DNA of 38,188 nucleotides. It comes from a virus. Below, piece after piece: positions 28,219 to 36,463 of the stretch; position 1 is the stretch's first letter; each line of letters starts with the position of its first letter. The position numbers and the translations under genes were made by a program. The notes under the pieces are model-generated. The model ran no database searches, was not told the origin of the DNA, and saw nothing but the letters and a program-made list of their open reading frames with translations. The stretch spans positions 1 through 38,188 of IMG/VR virus record IMGVR_UViG_3300042691_018486; one strand, written 5' to 3'.

Positions 28219-29648
28219 CACTCCCACCCGTAGACAGGTTGCCACACAAAATTGATCACCTGCGAGGCCGTCGCTGTGCCAACCAGAAACTTGCCGACAA
28301 GCTGCACAAACTCGCCCGGATTGACGTAGATCGGCGCATCGCCAAAATCGACAGTCAGCGCGCCCGTCTGCGGCTGCGCACCGATGGCAGCGCCGACCGG
28401 CCAAGTCATCATCCCCAGAGCGACACGGCGCGGCGCTTTCGTGGTGGCCGCTTCAGCCGTCGCCAGCGATACCGCACTGTGACCGAATGCCAGCGAGAAT
28501 TGCAGCGTCGTTGCCGTGGTCGCCACAGCCGCGCCCGTGTTAACCGCGTCAATCCGCACACCGCGCAGAACCAGACGCCGCCCCTGTACCGACACCGTGC
28601 CCGCTGGAACCTGATAGCTACCCCAGATGCCGTCAGTTGCCACAGCCGCAGCCGCCGTAACCGCGCCTTGACCACCCAGCCCGTTTGGCAGGTTAGCCGT
28701 CAAAGCCGTGTTAGACGGTGCCGCAGCGGTCGGGTTGATGGAGTTGGCATAAGACGCCAGCGAGCCCATCGTGCCGCCAGAAAGCCCCTGATACGAGCCA
28801 AGCGCCTTCTGCCCGATCACGCTTGGCCGCTCTGCCATCGCAGGCCCGCCGACCGTGACAGCGTAGTCATTAAGCACAAACGAGATAGCAGCGCCTGCCG
28901 TGCCCGTGTTGGCATGGCGTAGCGCAATCGGGAGAGAGCCAGCCATGCAAGGCTGTCCTTGCCCCACAGGCGTCTCAATCGTCGCGTAAAGCGTCCCGTC
29001 AATCCAGAACCGTACCTCTTGCTCGTGGGCGACGATCTGGAACTGATATTTGCGGTTGATGACATGCGTGAATGTCAGCGCGGCGGTCGTCTCAACGCCG
29101 TTGTAGTTGATGACGCCAGACCAGCCCGCAGAGGTCAGTCGGAAATAGATGCCATCGGTAGGCGCATAAGGCGTCGTCGCACCGGCGAGGAAAAAGCCGA
29201 AGTCGATGACCATGTTTGTGGTCGTGTTGGCGTTCACCGATCCTTCGAACTCACCGTAAAGCTGGCTTGCACCAATCAGCGGGAAAAACGCATAGCTCTG
29301 AAACAGCGTTCCGGTCGCCGTGGTCGTGATGTTGCCGCTGTTGGTCGTTAGGCCCGCCGTGGACCATGTATTCGCCATCGTGGTGTTGCGGTAGATGTGC
29401 TTCCCGGTGTTCTGCGCCGTGTAGTTGAACGTCTCCCAATCGTAGACGCTTTCCTGCGCAATCCGCAGCCGGTAATCGTCGTCGGTTTCCGGGCTCACCA
29501 GCAGGTTGCTTGCCGCGTCGTTCTCGGAGAACATGCGGATGCCGCCCACCTGCGCCGGGTTTGCGCCCGTGTCGAGGTTCACCTTCAGGCGGTTGTTTGC
29601 GTCAACTTCCGCGCCGTTCGTGCTGACAATGCCTTCGATTACAGCCAT
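28218..29648 (-). CDS. structural protein, beta-sandwich/lectin-like, 476 aa
   Basis: A 476-residue protein. The N-terminus (MAVIEGIVSTNGAEVDANNRL) is like adaptor segments of phage tail proteins; the middle (about 120-260) has alternating Trp/Gly/Thr strands (MVIDFGFFLAG, KYQFQIVAHEQEVRFWIDGTLYATI) of a concanavalin-like sandwich; the C-terminus has a second beta domain. Probably a minor tail or capsid decoration protein. No name can be given with certainty. Confidence 0.6.
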   Translation of the reverse strand: MAVIEGIVSTNGAEVDANNRLKVNLDTGANPAQVGGIRMFSENDAASNLLVSPETDDDYRLRIAQESVYDWETFNYTAQNTGKHIYRNTTMANTWSTAGLTTNSGNITTTATGTLFQSYAFFPLIGASQLYGEFEGSVNANTTTNMVIDFGFFLAGATTPYAPTDGIYFRLTSAGWSGVINYNGVETTAALTFTHVINRKYQFQIVAHEQEVRFWIDGTLYATIETPVGQGQPCMAGSLPIALRHANTGTAGAAISFVLNDYAVTVGGPAMAERPSVIGQKALGSYQGLSGGTMGSLASYANSINPTAAAPSNTALTANLPNGLGGQGAVTAAAAVATDGIWGSYQVPAGTVSVQGRRLVLRGVRIDAVNTGAAVATTATTLQFSLAFGHSAVSLATAEAATTKAPRRVALGMMTWPVGAAIGAQPQTGALTVDFGDAPIYVNPGEFVQLVGKFLVGTATASQVINFVWQPVYGWE

Positions 29649-29649
29649 G

Positions 29650-30207
29650 TTATGCGCTCACCTGATAATCGAACTTGAAGTTGCCCCGAACCCGCCGCGC
29701 GCTGGTCCAGTAGGCTGTGATCGTGGTTGCGTCCGTCACCTTGGCCGTAACGCTCACCTGGTCCATTTCCGCTTCATCAGCCCGCGTGCCTTTGCCCGTG
29801 TATGGCCCCAAAGCCTGTTGGATCAGCACCGGCTTGCCGACCGTCAGGCCAGAGCCGGAAATGGTGAACGTGCCGCCGTGCTTTGCAGAGCCAAGGTTGA
29901 CCTCAGCCGTGCCCAGTGTCAGCCCGCCGCCCGTTGCACTGATGACGCCCGTAAGGCTGTCATAGGTGATGTTGGCACCCGCAGAGAGCGCAGCCCGCGC
30001 CCTTGCGTCGGTGAAATAGAGGTTTGTCGCACCTTCCGCGATGTCGTCCGAAGTTAGCTCGGTGACGGTCGTTTCCAGCGCGCCGATGCTGTCGAAGTTG
30101 TCCTCAATCTGCTCCGCGAACCGCTGCCACCAGATTTGAAACTCAATCGCTGGCTTTCCGTTCGGCTCCGCCAGTGCAATCGTGCGTTGCAGCCGGGGGA
30201 GCTTCAT
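29650..30207 (-). CDS. minor tail/head-associated protein, 185 aa
   Basis: A 185-residue protein with a helical start (IWWQRFAEQIEDNFDSIGALE), the tail-fibre-like motif SDDIAEGATNLYFTDARARAA (about 53-73), then beta-rich Gly/Thr sequence. That motif is common in phage tail proteins as a trimeric linker. Function is probably structural. It abuts the gp10-like gene. Confidence 0.65.
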   Translation of the reverse strand: MKLPRLQRTIALAEPNGKPAIEFQIWWQRFAEQIEDNFDSIGALETTVTELTSDDIAEGATNLYFTDARARAALSAGANITYDSLTGVISATGGGLTLGTAEVNLGSAKHGGTFTISGSGLTVGKPVLIQQALGPYTGKGTRADEAEMDQVSVTAKVTDATTITAYWTSARRVRGNFKFDYQVSA

Positions 30208-31553
30208 CAGAACGCCCCCATCGGCTCATTCAAAACGATGTCCGACACGCGTAGGTCTACCGGATCGGTAACGCGGAACTCGCACAGAAAGCCCGGTTGC
30301 CCAGCCATCCCGCACGCTGTCCACTGCACCCGCTTGCGGTACTTGCCCTGCGTCCCCAGCGACACGCGCCGCCAGTTTCCCCACGTATGACCGCCATCAA
30401 TCGAGCGCCGCATTTCAATTGAAGGCTGCCGATAATCGCCTTCAAGGAACGTGGTCCCGCCAACGCTCACCCGCGCGATGACATTGGCAACCGTCATCGT
30501 GCCCGATGTGATCGGAAAACCTGCCCTGAAACGCCGCTCAAGCGTGCCGCCGTGGTCAAGGTGCCCCGATGCCCACCGATACGTCACACCGCTCTCAGAG
30601 GAGCCGAAAACACCACCTGCGTAGCATTGCGGAAGCCAGTTGCCTTTGCCTTCCGTCTCAAACTGGAACCACCGGCCCACGCGGCCCGAAAACACCCACG
30701 TTCCGTCATCAATACGAAGGGCCAGAAACTCTGTGCCCTCAAGCTGGAACGTCCACAGCGCAACCTTGGTCGAGGCTTCAATCAGCGCCTCAAGACCGGA
30801 GTTGCTAATCACGTTGTCCGGATCGGTCACACACACCTGGTTGGTGTTCGTCACCCATGCGAACGTCGAATTGAACTTGGCCGCGCAGCCGGCCGCCTTC
30901 ACACCGCGCTCGAATACCCGGCCTTCCAGCGGCTGAAACGGCAAGTTGGCGTCTTGCGTGTTCGGCCAGAACTCCACCGTTTCGGCACCGAACAGCAGCA
31001 GAATGTCATCAATGAACAGCGCATCAAGCAGGCGGTCAGGCTGCCCCTCTGCCGAAGCGAACGACAGCGCGCCAATCGTGCTGGAAAGGACATTCGACCA
31101 ATAGAACTTCTGCGTATCCTCGCGGATGCAGATCACGCGCGAGGCACCAACCAGCACCTTTGATACCTTGGCATTGTCAGGGAAGGCCACCGCCGAAACC
31201 GTGGAGCCGTTGTATTGGTAGAGCCGCCCCTTGCCCGCCACGAACACCGCGCTGGCATAGCCGTCCATCGAGAAAGGCCCCGGACCATCGACCGGCCCCA
31301 AATATGTGTCCCCGTGAAGCTCCAGCCCTGAAAGCGCAAACAGCTTGCCGTCCAGAACACCGTCCTTGCGGAACAGCGCGCGGATCGGTGCAAGGCCGTA
31401 GCTCGTCACATCCTCAAGGCCGGGACGCGATTGCAGAATGACCTCCGCCTCGTCCACGGGCGAAGGCTCGGCAAACATGTTGACCAGCGGCAATTCAGGC
31501 AGATCGCCGCGCGTCCGCTTGAACGCACTGGTGCCGAACTGCATCCGGGGCAT
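30207..31553 (-). CDS. packaged-DNA stabilisation/tail hub protein, P22 gp10-like
   Basis: A 448-residue neck or tail hub protein. The N-terminus (PELPLVNMFAEPSPVDEAEVILQSRPGLEDV) and the repeated beta-propeller-like segments (GYASAVFVAGKGRLYQYN, DALFIDDILLLFG, EFWPNTQDANLPFQPLEG) match gp10-like packaged-DNA stabilisation proteins of P22-type podoviruses. It would close the tail channel together with the gp4-like protein encoded before it. The ATG at 31553 overlaps the previous stop as TAATG; the longer frame only shadows the previous gene. Confidence 0.78.
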   Translation of the reverse strand: MPRMQFGTSAFKRTRGDLPELPLVNMFAEPSPVDEAEVILQSRPGLEDVTSYGLAPIRALFRKDGVLDGKLFALSGLELHGDTYLGPVDGPGPFSMDGYASAVFVAGKGRLYQYNGSTVSAVAFPDNAKVSKVLVGASRVICIREDTQKFYWSNVLSSTIGALSFASAEGQPDRLLDALFIDDILLLFGAETVEFWPNTQDANLPFQPLEGRVFERGVKAAGCAAKFNSTFAWVTNTNQVCVTDPDNVISNSGLEALIEASTKVALWTFQLEGTEFLALRIDDGTWVFSGRVGRWFQFETEGKGNWLPQCYAGGVFGSSESGVTYRWASGHLDHGGTLERRFRAGFPITSGTMTVANVIARVSVGGTTFLEGDYRQPSIEMRRSIDGGHTWGNWRRVSLGTQGKYRKRVQWTACGMAGQPGFLCEFRVTDPVDLRVSDIVLNEPMGAF

Positions 31554-31951
31554 TAGTAGTAGACCCCTGCCGCACGATCTTCCGGCAACAGCGAAGCCTT
31601 GATCTGTTGCAGGCCGATCATGGCCCGCCGCGCCAGCGTAGGCGTTACCTCGCGGTCGAAGTCGTCGCACAGCGCCAGCGTCAGGTTGGCCTTGATGCCG
31701 AGAATGTATTCGTCCTGCACCGCCAGCGTATCGGTCAGCGCTACAGGCAGGGTCAGGCCCATGTCAGCGCCCGACGCCCGCCATTCGGCTAGCATGTCGT
31801 TCAGCGCTTCAAGGGCGAAATTGGTTTGGTCTGCATCGGGCGTCTCGGAAATGCCCACGATCTTGCGCAGCGCGGCGATGATCACATCGCGCGCAGTCTC
31901 CGTGGAAACCGTATCGCTGGATTGCACAACGGCTTCAGAGACGATGGTCAT
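31553..31951 (-). CDS. head-tail adaptor, P22 gp4-like
   Basis: A 132-residue helical adaptor of the P22 gp4/tail accessory type, which binds below the portal to begin the tail. Visible features: ARDVIIAALRKIVGISE, FALEALNDMLAEWRASG, and a C-terminal helix with RRAMIGLQQIKA. Located between capsid and gp10-like genes, as expected. The GAGGG site lies eight bases before the ATG at 31951, and a terminator-like hairpin sits just upstream of that. Confidence 0.78.
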   Translation of the reverse strand: MTIVSEAVVQSSDTVSTETARDVIIAALRKIVGISETPDADQTNFALEALNDMLAEWRASGADMGLTLPVALTDTLAVQDEYILGIKANLTLALCDDFDREVTPTLARRAMIGLQQIKASLLPEDRAAGVYY

Positions 31952-31969
31952 GGCAAACCCTCACGCACG

Positions 31970-31995
31970 AAAAGGGCGAGGCCGAAGCCCCGCCC
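31970..31995 (-). terminator. intrinsic terminator-like hairpin with TTCG loop
   Basis: On the minus strand GGGCGGGGC-TTCG-GCCTCGCCC is followed by TTTT (31973-31970). The stem is interrupted by one mismatch. It separates the head genes from the neck gene, whose ATG follows 19 bases later. Confidence 0.75.
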
Positions 31996-32001
31996 AATCC
32001 A

Positions 32002-32427
32002 TCATTCAACGACGTACATGATCCACAGGAAGATCGTGCCCGCCGCGCCGGTCGAAGCGTTGGCCGCAGCCACGCCCGTGATCAGCGTCTTGGAGGTGTA
32101 CTTGAAGCCCGCGCCGGTCACAGCAGCCGCCGAAGATGCGGTGCCAGCCTGCCCCACGGTCGAAGCCGCGAAAATGCGGTCGGCGTCGCCAGCGTCACCG
32201 ATGTTCAGGGTGAGCGTCGGGGATGCGTTGGTATCCATGTCCGTCGCTTCCAGCGTGGCGTGCAGAACGCGCGCACCGGCAGGAAGGTAGAAGAACTGGA
32301 GCGGGTCAGCGGTCGAAGGCGCTGCGGTGCAGGCAACTTCGGCGTAGGCCACAAGCACGTTGCCAGCAGGGCCACCTGCGGGAATGCCCGTCTTGAGCGT
32401 GACATTGGACGAAGAATAAGTCGGCAT
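32002..32427 (-). CDS. probable head decoration/structural protein, 141 aa
   Basis: A 141-residue Ala/Thr/Gly-rich, beta-predicted protein without charge clusters, with pattern DPLQFFYLPAGARVLHATLEA and TLTLNIGDAGDADRIFAAS. The gene directly follows the major capsid gene, where phages often place decoration or small head proteins. GAGGA lies about eight bases before the ATG at 32427; a hairpin lies just upstream. Family not recognised. Confidence 0.62.
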   Translation of the reverse strand: MPTYSSSNVTLKTGIPAGGPAGNVLVAYAEVACTAAPSTADPLQFFYLPAGARVLHATLEATDMDTNASPTLTLNIGDAGDADRIFAASTVGQAGTASSAAAVTGAGFKYTSKTLITGVAAANASTGAAGTIFLWIMYVVE

Positions 32428-32446
32428 GGTCGTATCCTCTATGGAA

Positions 32447-32474
32447 AGCGGGGCGGGCCATCAGACCCGCCCGC
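32447..32474 (-). promoter_or_regulatory. stable hairpin between capsid and decoration genes
   Basis: On the minus strand GCGGGCGGG and CCCGCCCCGC form a strong stem with one bulged base and a short loop, followed only by CTTTCC. It may be a partial terminator or an mRNA-stabilising element behind the capsid gene, 20 bases before the next start. Confidence 0.5.
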
Positions 32475-32479
32475 TAGTC

Positions 32480-33589
32480 TCAGTTCTCAGCCGCGATTGC
32501 CGCCGAAACGGTTGCGGTGCCGGTGGTGGCGAAGAAGCCGGTCACGACGCCGTTGTCCTTCAGATCATCCGTGTCAGCGACGCCGCTGCCAAAGATGATC
32601 TTGCGCACGCCGTAGATGCCCTCGACCGCGACGCCGTACTTGTCGCCGTAGTCGAACTCTTCGGTCACAGTGCGCCAGCGCTTGGCATAGGCCACCGCAA
32701 GAGCCTGCGCGCCGCAGAGGTAGACCGGGGTCACTTCCGCCGTGCCGCCGTTGCCGAGGTTCTCGTAGATCGGGATGTTGTCCGTCTCCTTGACGATCAC
32801 GCCGTTCCACATGATGTCGCCGCCTTCGAACAGCTTCGAGCCTTCCATCTGGACCACGGTCTGGGCCAGAACTTCGGTGTCGAGGCTGTCACGCAGGTTC
32901 TTGAAGGCGTGCGGGTTGGCGAACGCGACGTAGTAGCGCTTGCCGTTGCCGCCGTCGCGCATCGGGCGAATCTTCGGGTTGCAGGTCTTGGCCTTCAGGA
33001 CCATCGCGTCGAGCGCTGCCGAGTTGAACAGGTCGTTGGTCGTGTCGAGCTGGGTCAGGTCAGCCGAAAGATCGGTGAACGAACCCACGCTGGCACCGAA
33101 AACCACGCGGTCGGCGTTGTCCACGAGCCATGCGTCACCGATTGCCGCAGTGCGGTCAATGAACGCCGTGCCGTTGAGCGAGCCGAGCGCGCCGATCAGC
33201 AGATCGCGGGTGTCTTCCATCGCCCAATCAAGCAGCGTGGCGCGAGCGGCCTGACGCAGCGAGATTGCCGAGCGCTGTTCCGACATTTCCGCCACGCGGA
33301 CGGCGTTGCGGCGCTTGTCCACGTAAATGCGCATCGAGCGCGAGGCCATGTCTTCTTCGTTGCCTTCCAGCACCGCAGTGCCGGTCGTCGCGGAGTTGGC
33401 GAGGCGGTTCACGAGGGCAATCGTGATGCTGTCGCCGGACTTCTTGGTCAGGTCTTCCTTGACCTGAATGACCGAGTTTTCGCTCGTGCCCATGAGGGGC
33501 TTGAAACCGCCGTCATGCAGGTATTCGGTGAAGAACTTGTCTTCCCACTGCTGAACAACAAGGCCAGTGGCCGGGGTAGTGTCTGCCAT
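32480..33589 (-). CDS. major capsid protein, N4-gp56 family-like
   Basis: A 369-residue HK97-fold-type capsid protein. It resembles the N4-gp56/P22-coat-like group: ALVNRLANSATTGTAVLEGNEEDM near the N-terminus, IYVDKRRNAVRVAEMSEQRSAISLRQAA in the spine helix, and KRYYVAFANPHAFKNLRDS plus a C-terminal segment (AQALAVAYAKRWRTVTEEFDYG, VAVEGIYGVRKIIF). It forms the icosahedral shell, with the scaffold gene just before it. Length and gene order fit. The ribosome binding site is weak for such an abundant protein (GGA about 13 bases upstream). Confidence 0.83.
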   Translation of the reverse strand: MADTTPATGLVVQQWEDKFFTEYLHDGGFKPLMGTSENSVIQVKEDLTKKSGDSITIALVNRLANSATTGTAVLEGNEEDMASRSMRIYVDKRRNAVRVAEMSEQRSAISLRQAARATLLDWAMEDTRDLLIGALGSLNGTAFIDRTAAIGDAWLVDNADRVVFGASVGSFTDLSADLTQLDTTNDLFNSAALDAMVLKAKTCNPKIRPMRDGGNGKRYYVAFANPHAFKNLRDSLDTEVLAQTVVQMEGSKLFEGGDIMWNGVIVKETDNIPIYENLGNGGTAEVTPVYLCGAQALAVAYAKRWRTVTEEFDYGDKYGVAVEGIYGVRKIIFGSGVADTDDLKDNGVVTGFFATTGTATVSAAIAAEN

Positions 33590-33645
33590 GGTGAAAAATC
33601 CATCTATGGGATTGCCGCGTCATCTCGACGAGGAATCGGGTTTCG

Positions 33646-34410
33646 TTAGCCGAGCAGGTCCGAAAGCGGCTTAGGGCCAGCCCACGCGGGGCCAGACCGG
33701 CTGCCAACGTTGCGCTCGTTCGTAAGCGAAGGAGGAATGATCGATGCCGGGGCGCTGGGCTGCTGCATCTCTGCCGCCAGCTCTTCCCGGATCTTGGCTC
33801 TCAGCGTTGCGATGTCCGTCGCGCCAAGTTCTTCCATCGTCGCCGCGTTCTTGGCGATGGTGTAAGCCTTGTTCCACGGGTGCGGATCATCCAGCGCTTG
33901 CTGGCGCAGGGCAGGGTTCATTTCCGCCATCTGAAGGAACCGGGCCTTCATGTCTTCAAAGTCCGGGTTCGTCTGGCGAACCATCATTTCCGACATGTCC
34001 AGGCGGGCGTTGAACGTGGCCTGCTGGACTGCCTGCGAAACGATGTGACCGCCGTAAGCCTGTTCGTCTTCCCACACGGAAGGCGGCGGGGCGGGCGGGT
34101 TCTGCTGCGCCTCAATCTGTTTGCGCAGTGCTTCCAGTTCGCGCTCAAGCGTCTGGCGCTTCTCGCGTTCTTCCTTGACTGCCTTGAACGTGTCAGGAGG
34201 TAGCCTGTCGGCGGTCGGCGGCACCGTTTCCGCAACCTGTTCCGGCTGCGGCGTTTCCACGCCCGTTTCCTTGGGTGCAAATCGCCCGGTGTCGTCACGC
34301 GGCTGCGCAATGGTCACATGGCCATTGTCGCTGGCCACCGCTTCAACGGTGTCTGCGGTGTCTTCGTCGTTCAGGAGATCGTCAAGGCTCTTTTCCATGG
34401 TTGCACTCAC
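33646..34410 (-). CDS. scaffolding protein
   Basis: A 254-residue assembly scaffold: an acidic N-terminus (LDDLLNDEDTADTVEA), a Pro/Glu linker, a coiled-coil core (VKEEREKRQTLERELEALRKQIEAQ region, about 75-100), and a short basic end. Scaffolds line the procapsid and leave before packaging; the gene sits between portal and capsid as expected. Start options are GTG 34410 (coupled by GTGA), ATG 34419 and ATG 34398; I use the coupled GTG, with ATG 34398 a close alternative. Confidence 0.75.
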   Translation of the reverse strand: MSATMEKSLDDLLNDEDTADTVEAVASDNGHVTIAQPRDDTGRFAPKETGVETPQPEQVAETVPPTADRLPPDTFKAVKEEREKRQTLERELEALRKQIEAQQNPPAPPPSVWEDEQAYGGHIVSQAVQQATFNARLDMSEMMVRQTNPDFEDMKARFLQMAEMNPALRQQALDDPHPWNKAYTIAKNAATMEELGATDIATLRAKIREELAAEMQQPSAPASIIPPSLTNERNVGSRSGPAWAGPKPLSDLLG

Positions 34411-34469
34411 AACGCCCATAAGGTCGGCGGCACCTTACGCCCGGTCCCCGGCGGCGGGTTCTTCGTCAT
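34407..34469 (-). CDS. Pro-rich micro-protein, 20 aa
   Basis: A 20-residue frame (MTKNPPPGTGRKVPPTLWAL) whose stop overlaps the scaffold GTG as GTGA. No ribosome binding site is seen. Support is only the gap position and the coupling style. Confidence 0.33.
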   Translation of the reverse strand: MTKNPPPGTGRKVPPTLWAL

Positions 34470-34484
34470 CGCGACGATGAAACT

Positions 34485-34619
34485 TCAATCTGCCAATTGC
34501 TCAATCGGTATGCGGATCGCGCTTATCGTGCCGTCGAACTCCCGCAGGAGGACAGCAATCGCGCGCCCGTTTTCGATCACTTCCGCAGCCTCAAAGCGGG
34601 GCCACGGCTCTTGCTTCAA
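34485..34619 (-). CDS. small protein with UUG start, 44 aa
   Basis: Begins with TTG overlapping the portal stop (TTGA), a rarer form of the same 4-base coupling. The 44 residues read as a plausible small folded domain (RFEAAEVIENGRAIAVLLRE, TISAIRIPIEQLAD). No family recognised; likely a small head protein. Confidence 0.5.
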   Translation of the reverse strand: MKQEPWPRFEAAEVIENGRAIAVLLREFDGTISAIRIPIEQLAD

Positions 34620-36463
34620 GCAGCCAGCCCGGCGCTGTAACCAGACAGCATCGCGTCGGCTTCCATCTTGCCAGCCTGCGCCATGTTCTTGGCCGTCTCG
34701 CTCTGGGTCTTCTCGACCTCAGCCTTTGCACCTGCCATCTGCACTTCTTGCATCATGGCCTGTTCCGGCGCGGGCGGCTGTTCCATTGCCTTGATGACTT
34801 CATCCTTGTCGCGGAAGGCGCTGTTCTTGAACAAGGCTTTCCACAGCACCGGCTGAAGCTGCGGCGGCGCTCCTGGCAGCATCTTGGCCACCACTTCGAA
34901 CTGTTCCGCCTGAATGGTCGGGGTATCGACGCCTTCATCCATCACGATGTCAACGTCCGTCTCGGCAACGCTGTTCTCAGTGCCCACAACCATTTGCGAG
35001 CGCGGGTCTTGTGCGAACGCCCGAAGCTCCTGCACGATGGCCGCCGCTTGTTCGTCGCCAGCCTGCGCGGCCTGTTCGATCTGCGGAAGCTGTTCCTTGG
35101 TTACGCCCATCTGCTGGGCCATCGCCTGCAACATCGTCACGGGCCGGTTGAAGCCCACAAACCGCACGTTGCTCTCGTTGTCCGTCACGCGAATCCAGCG
35201 CTGTTCCTTCCAGTGCTGTTTGATCCGGTTCCACACTGCCCGGTAAACCGACAGCGACAGGCGGCGGACGCAGTCCAGAAAGTCCGCTGCCTCCGTCATG
35301 CCGCCCATCTGCTGCAACGCGATGGCCTTGCCAGATTGCGCGCCTACATCCTTGCCAGCCATGGCGCTGTTCGCCCCGGTGCGTTGGATATGCTCCCGCG
35401 CGTCCAGAAGCAGGTTCAGGTTGCCCTGCGCCATATCGAAGGTCTGAAGAACCTCCACATCGCCTTGCTCGCCCATGAAAATGCCATCGGGTCGGGCCAG
35501 CTCCTTGCGCACCGCATCAGGCGAAAGGCCCGTTGCAGGCGACACGCGAACCTGCCGCGTGTTCACGATATGCAGAGCCTTCGACCGGCGCTTGTTGATC
35601 TCATCCTGCGGCGAAAGCATCGCCTTCACTTCGCCGTAGCGGTTGTTGTCGCGGTCCACGTACAGGCTGATGGCGTGGATCGGGCACTCAGGCTGGCCCA
35701 TCTCGTCCAGATAGGGCGAAGGCTGCGGCGGCACCACGAACCCGCCCTTCGTGAAGATCGCGTAATGCCAGACGCCACCCTTGCGCCAGTAATGCTCGCA
35801 CAGCCGAACCCGCTGGCGCTTGTAATCCGCCCATAGGTTCCACTTGGGCCGGTCGTCATACGTGTTCGCGTCCGCTGCGCCCTTCCACGTATCGACAAGG
35901 GCTTCCTCGCCCTCAGGATACTTCTGGCGCGCGTCGGTCAGGTCCATCCAGACCACGGTGCCCTTATAGGCCGCGTCGGTGAAGTCGTCCTCTGCGCTGT
36001 GCGGGTCGAAGTAGAACCGGTCCCACGGCAGCTTGCGAATGTCCGGGTCGATGCCGTCGCGGGTCTGCTTCACCCCGACAAAGACCGCGCCCGTGCCTTC
36101 CACGATCAGATTACGCCCGGCTGCCGAGCGCTTGTCATCCCAGTTGCTGGCATCGCACACAAAGCGAATGGCGTCCGTCGCTGCATCAGCCGCCGCTTGG
36201 TCAGCCGGATTGCGCGGGAATGCCTTCGGATCTTTGCGGGTCTGCTTTTCCAGCCCCTGAAGCGTCTTAACCTTGGGCGCGATCTCGTTGAACACCACAG
36301 GCGGCTGTCCGCGCTTGTTCAGCGCCGTTTCTTCATCCGCCGTAAGCTGCTTGCCATCGAAGTAATCGCGGCACCGCTCCGAAAGGTCACGCGCCTCACG
36401 GGTGCTGTCTTCCGATGCTTCGAACTGGCGGACCAGAACGTAAAGGTCGTCGTCGAGGGTCAT
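34616..36463 (-). CDS. portal protein, P22-like
   Basis: A 615-residue portal, the dodecameric ring through which DNA enters and leaves. Features of the P22 gp1 type: RCRDYFDGKQLTADEETALNKRGQPPVVFNEI style N-terminus, LPWDRFYFDPHSAEDDFTDA, YGEVKAMLSPQDEINKRRSKAL, and a long helical C-terminal barrel region (QPPAPEQAMMQEVQMAGAK). ATG at 36463 overlaps the TerL stop as ATGA. TerL, portal, scaffold and capsid follow in the usual order. The Gln/Ala-rich C-terminus is typical of portals that extend into the capsid. Confidence 0.9.
   Translation of the reverse strand: MTLDDDLYVLVRQFEASEDSTREARDLSERCRDYFDGKQLTADEETALNKRGQPPVVFNEIAPKVKTLQGLEKQTRKDPKAFPRNPADQAAADAATDAIRFVCDASNWDDKRSAAGRNLIVEGTGAVFVGVKQTRDGIDPDIRKLPWDRFYFDPHSAEDDFTDAAYKGTVVWMDLTDARQKYPEGEEALVDTWKGAADANTYDDRPKWNLWADYKRQRVRLCEHYWRKGGVWHYAIFTKGGFVVPPQPSPYLDEMGQPECPIHAISLYVDRDNNRYGEVKAMLSPQDEINKRRSKALHIVNTRQVRVSPATGLSPDAVRKELARPDGIFMGEQGDVEVLQTFDMAQGNLNLLLDAREHIQRTGANSAMAGKDVGAQSGKAIALQQMGGMTEAADFLDCVRRLSLSVYRAVWNRIKQHWKEQRWIRVTDNESNVRFVGFNRPVTMLQAMAQQMGVTKEQLPQIEQAAQAGDEQAAAIVQELRAFAQDPRSQMVVGTENSVAETDVDIVMDEGVDTPTIQAEQFEVVAKMLPGAPPQLQPVLWKALFKNSAFRDKDEVIKAMEQPPAPEQAMMQEVQMAGAKAEVEKTQSETAKNMAQAGKMEADAMLSGYSAGLAA

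Noticed and set aside
32426-33649. 407-codon plus-strand frame opposite the capsid gene
   Set aside because: Antisense shadow of the capsid protein: no ribosome binding site and composition dominated by Arg, Val and His.
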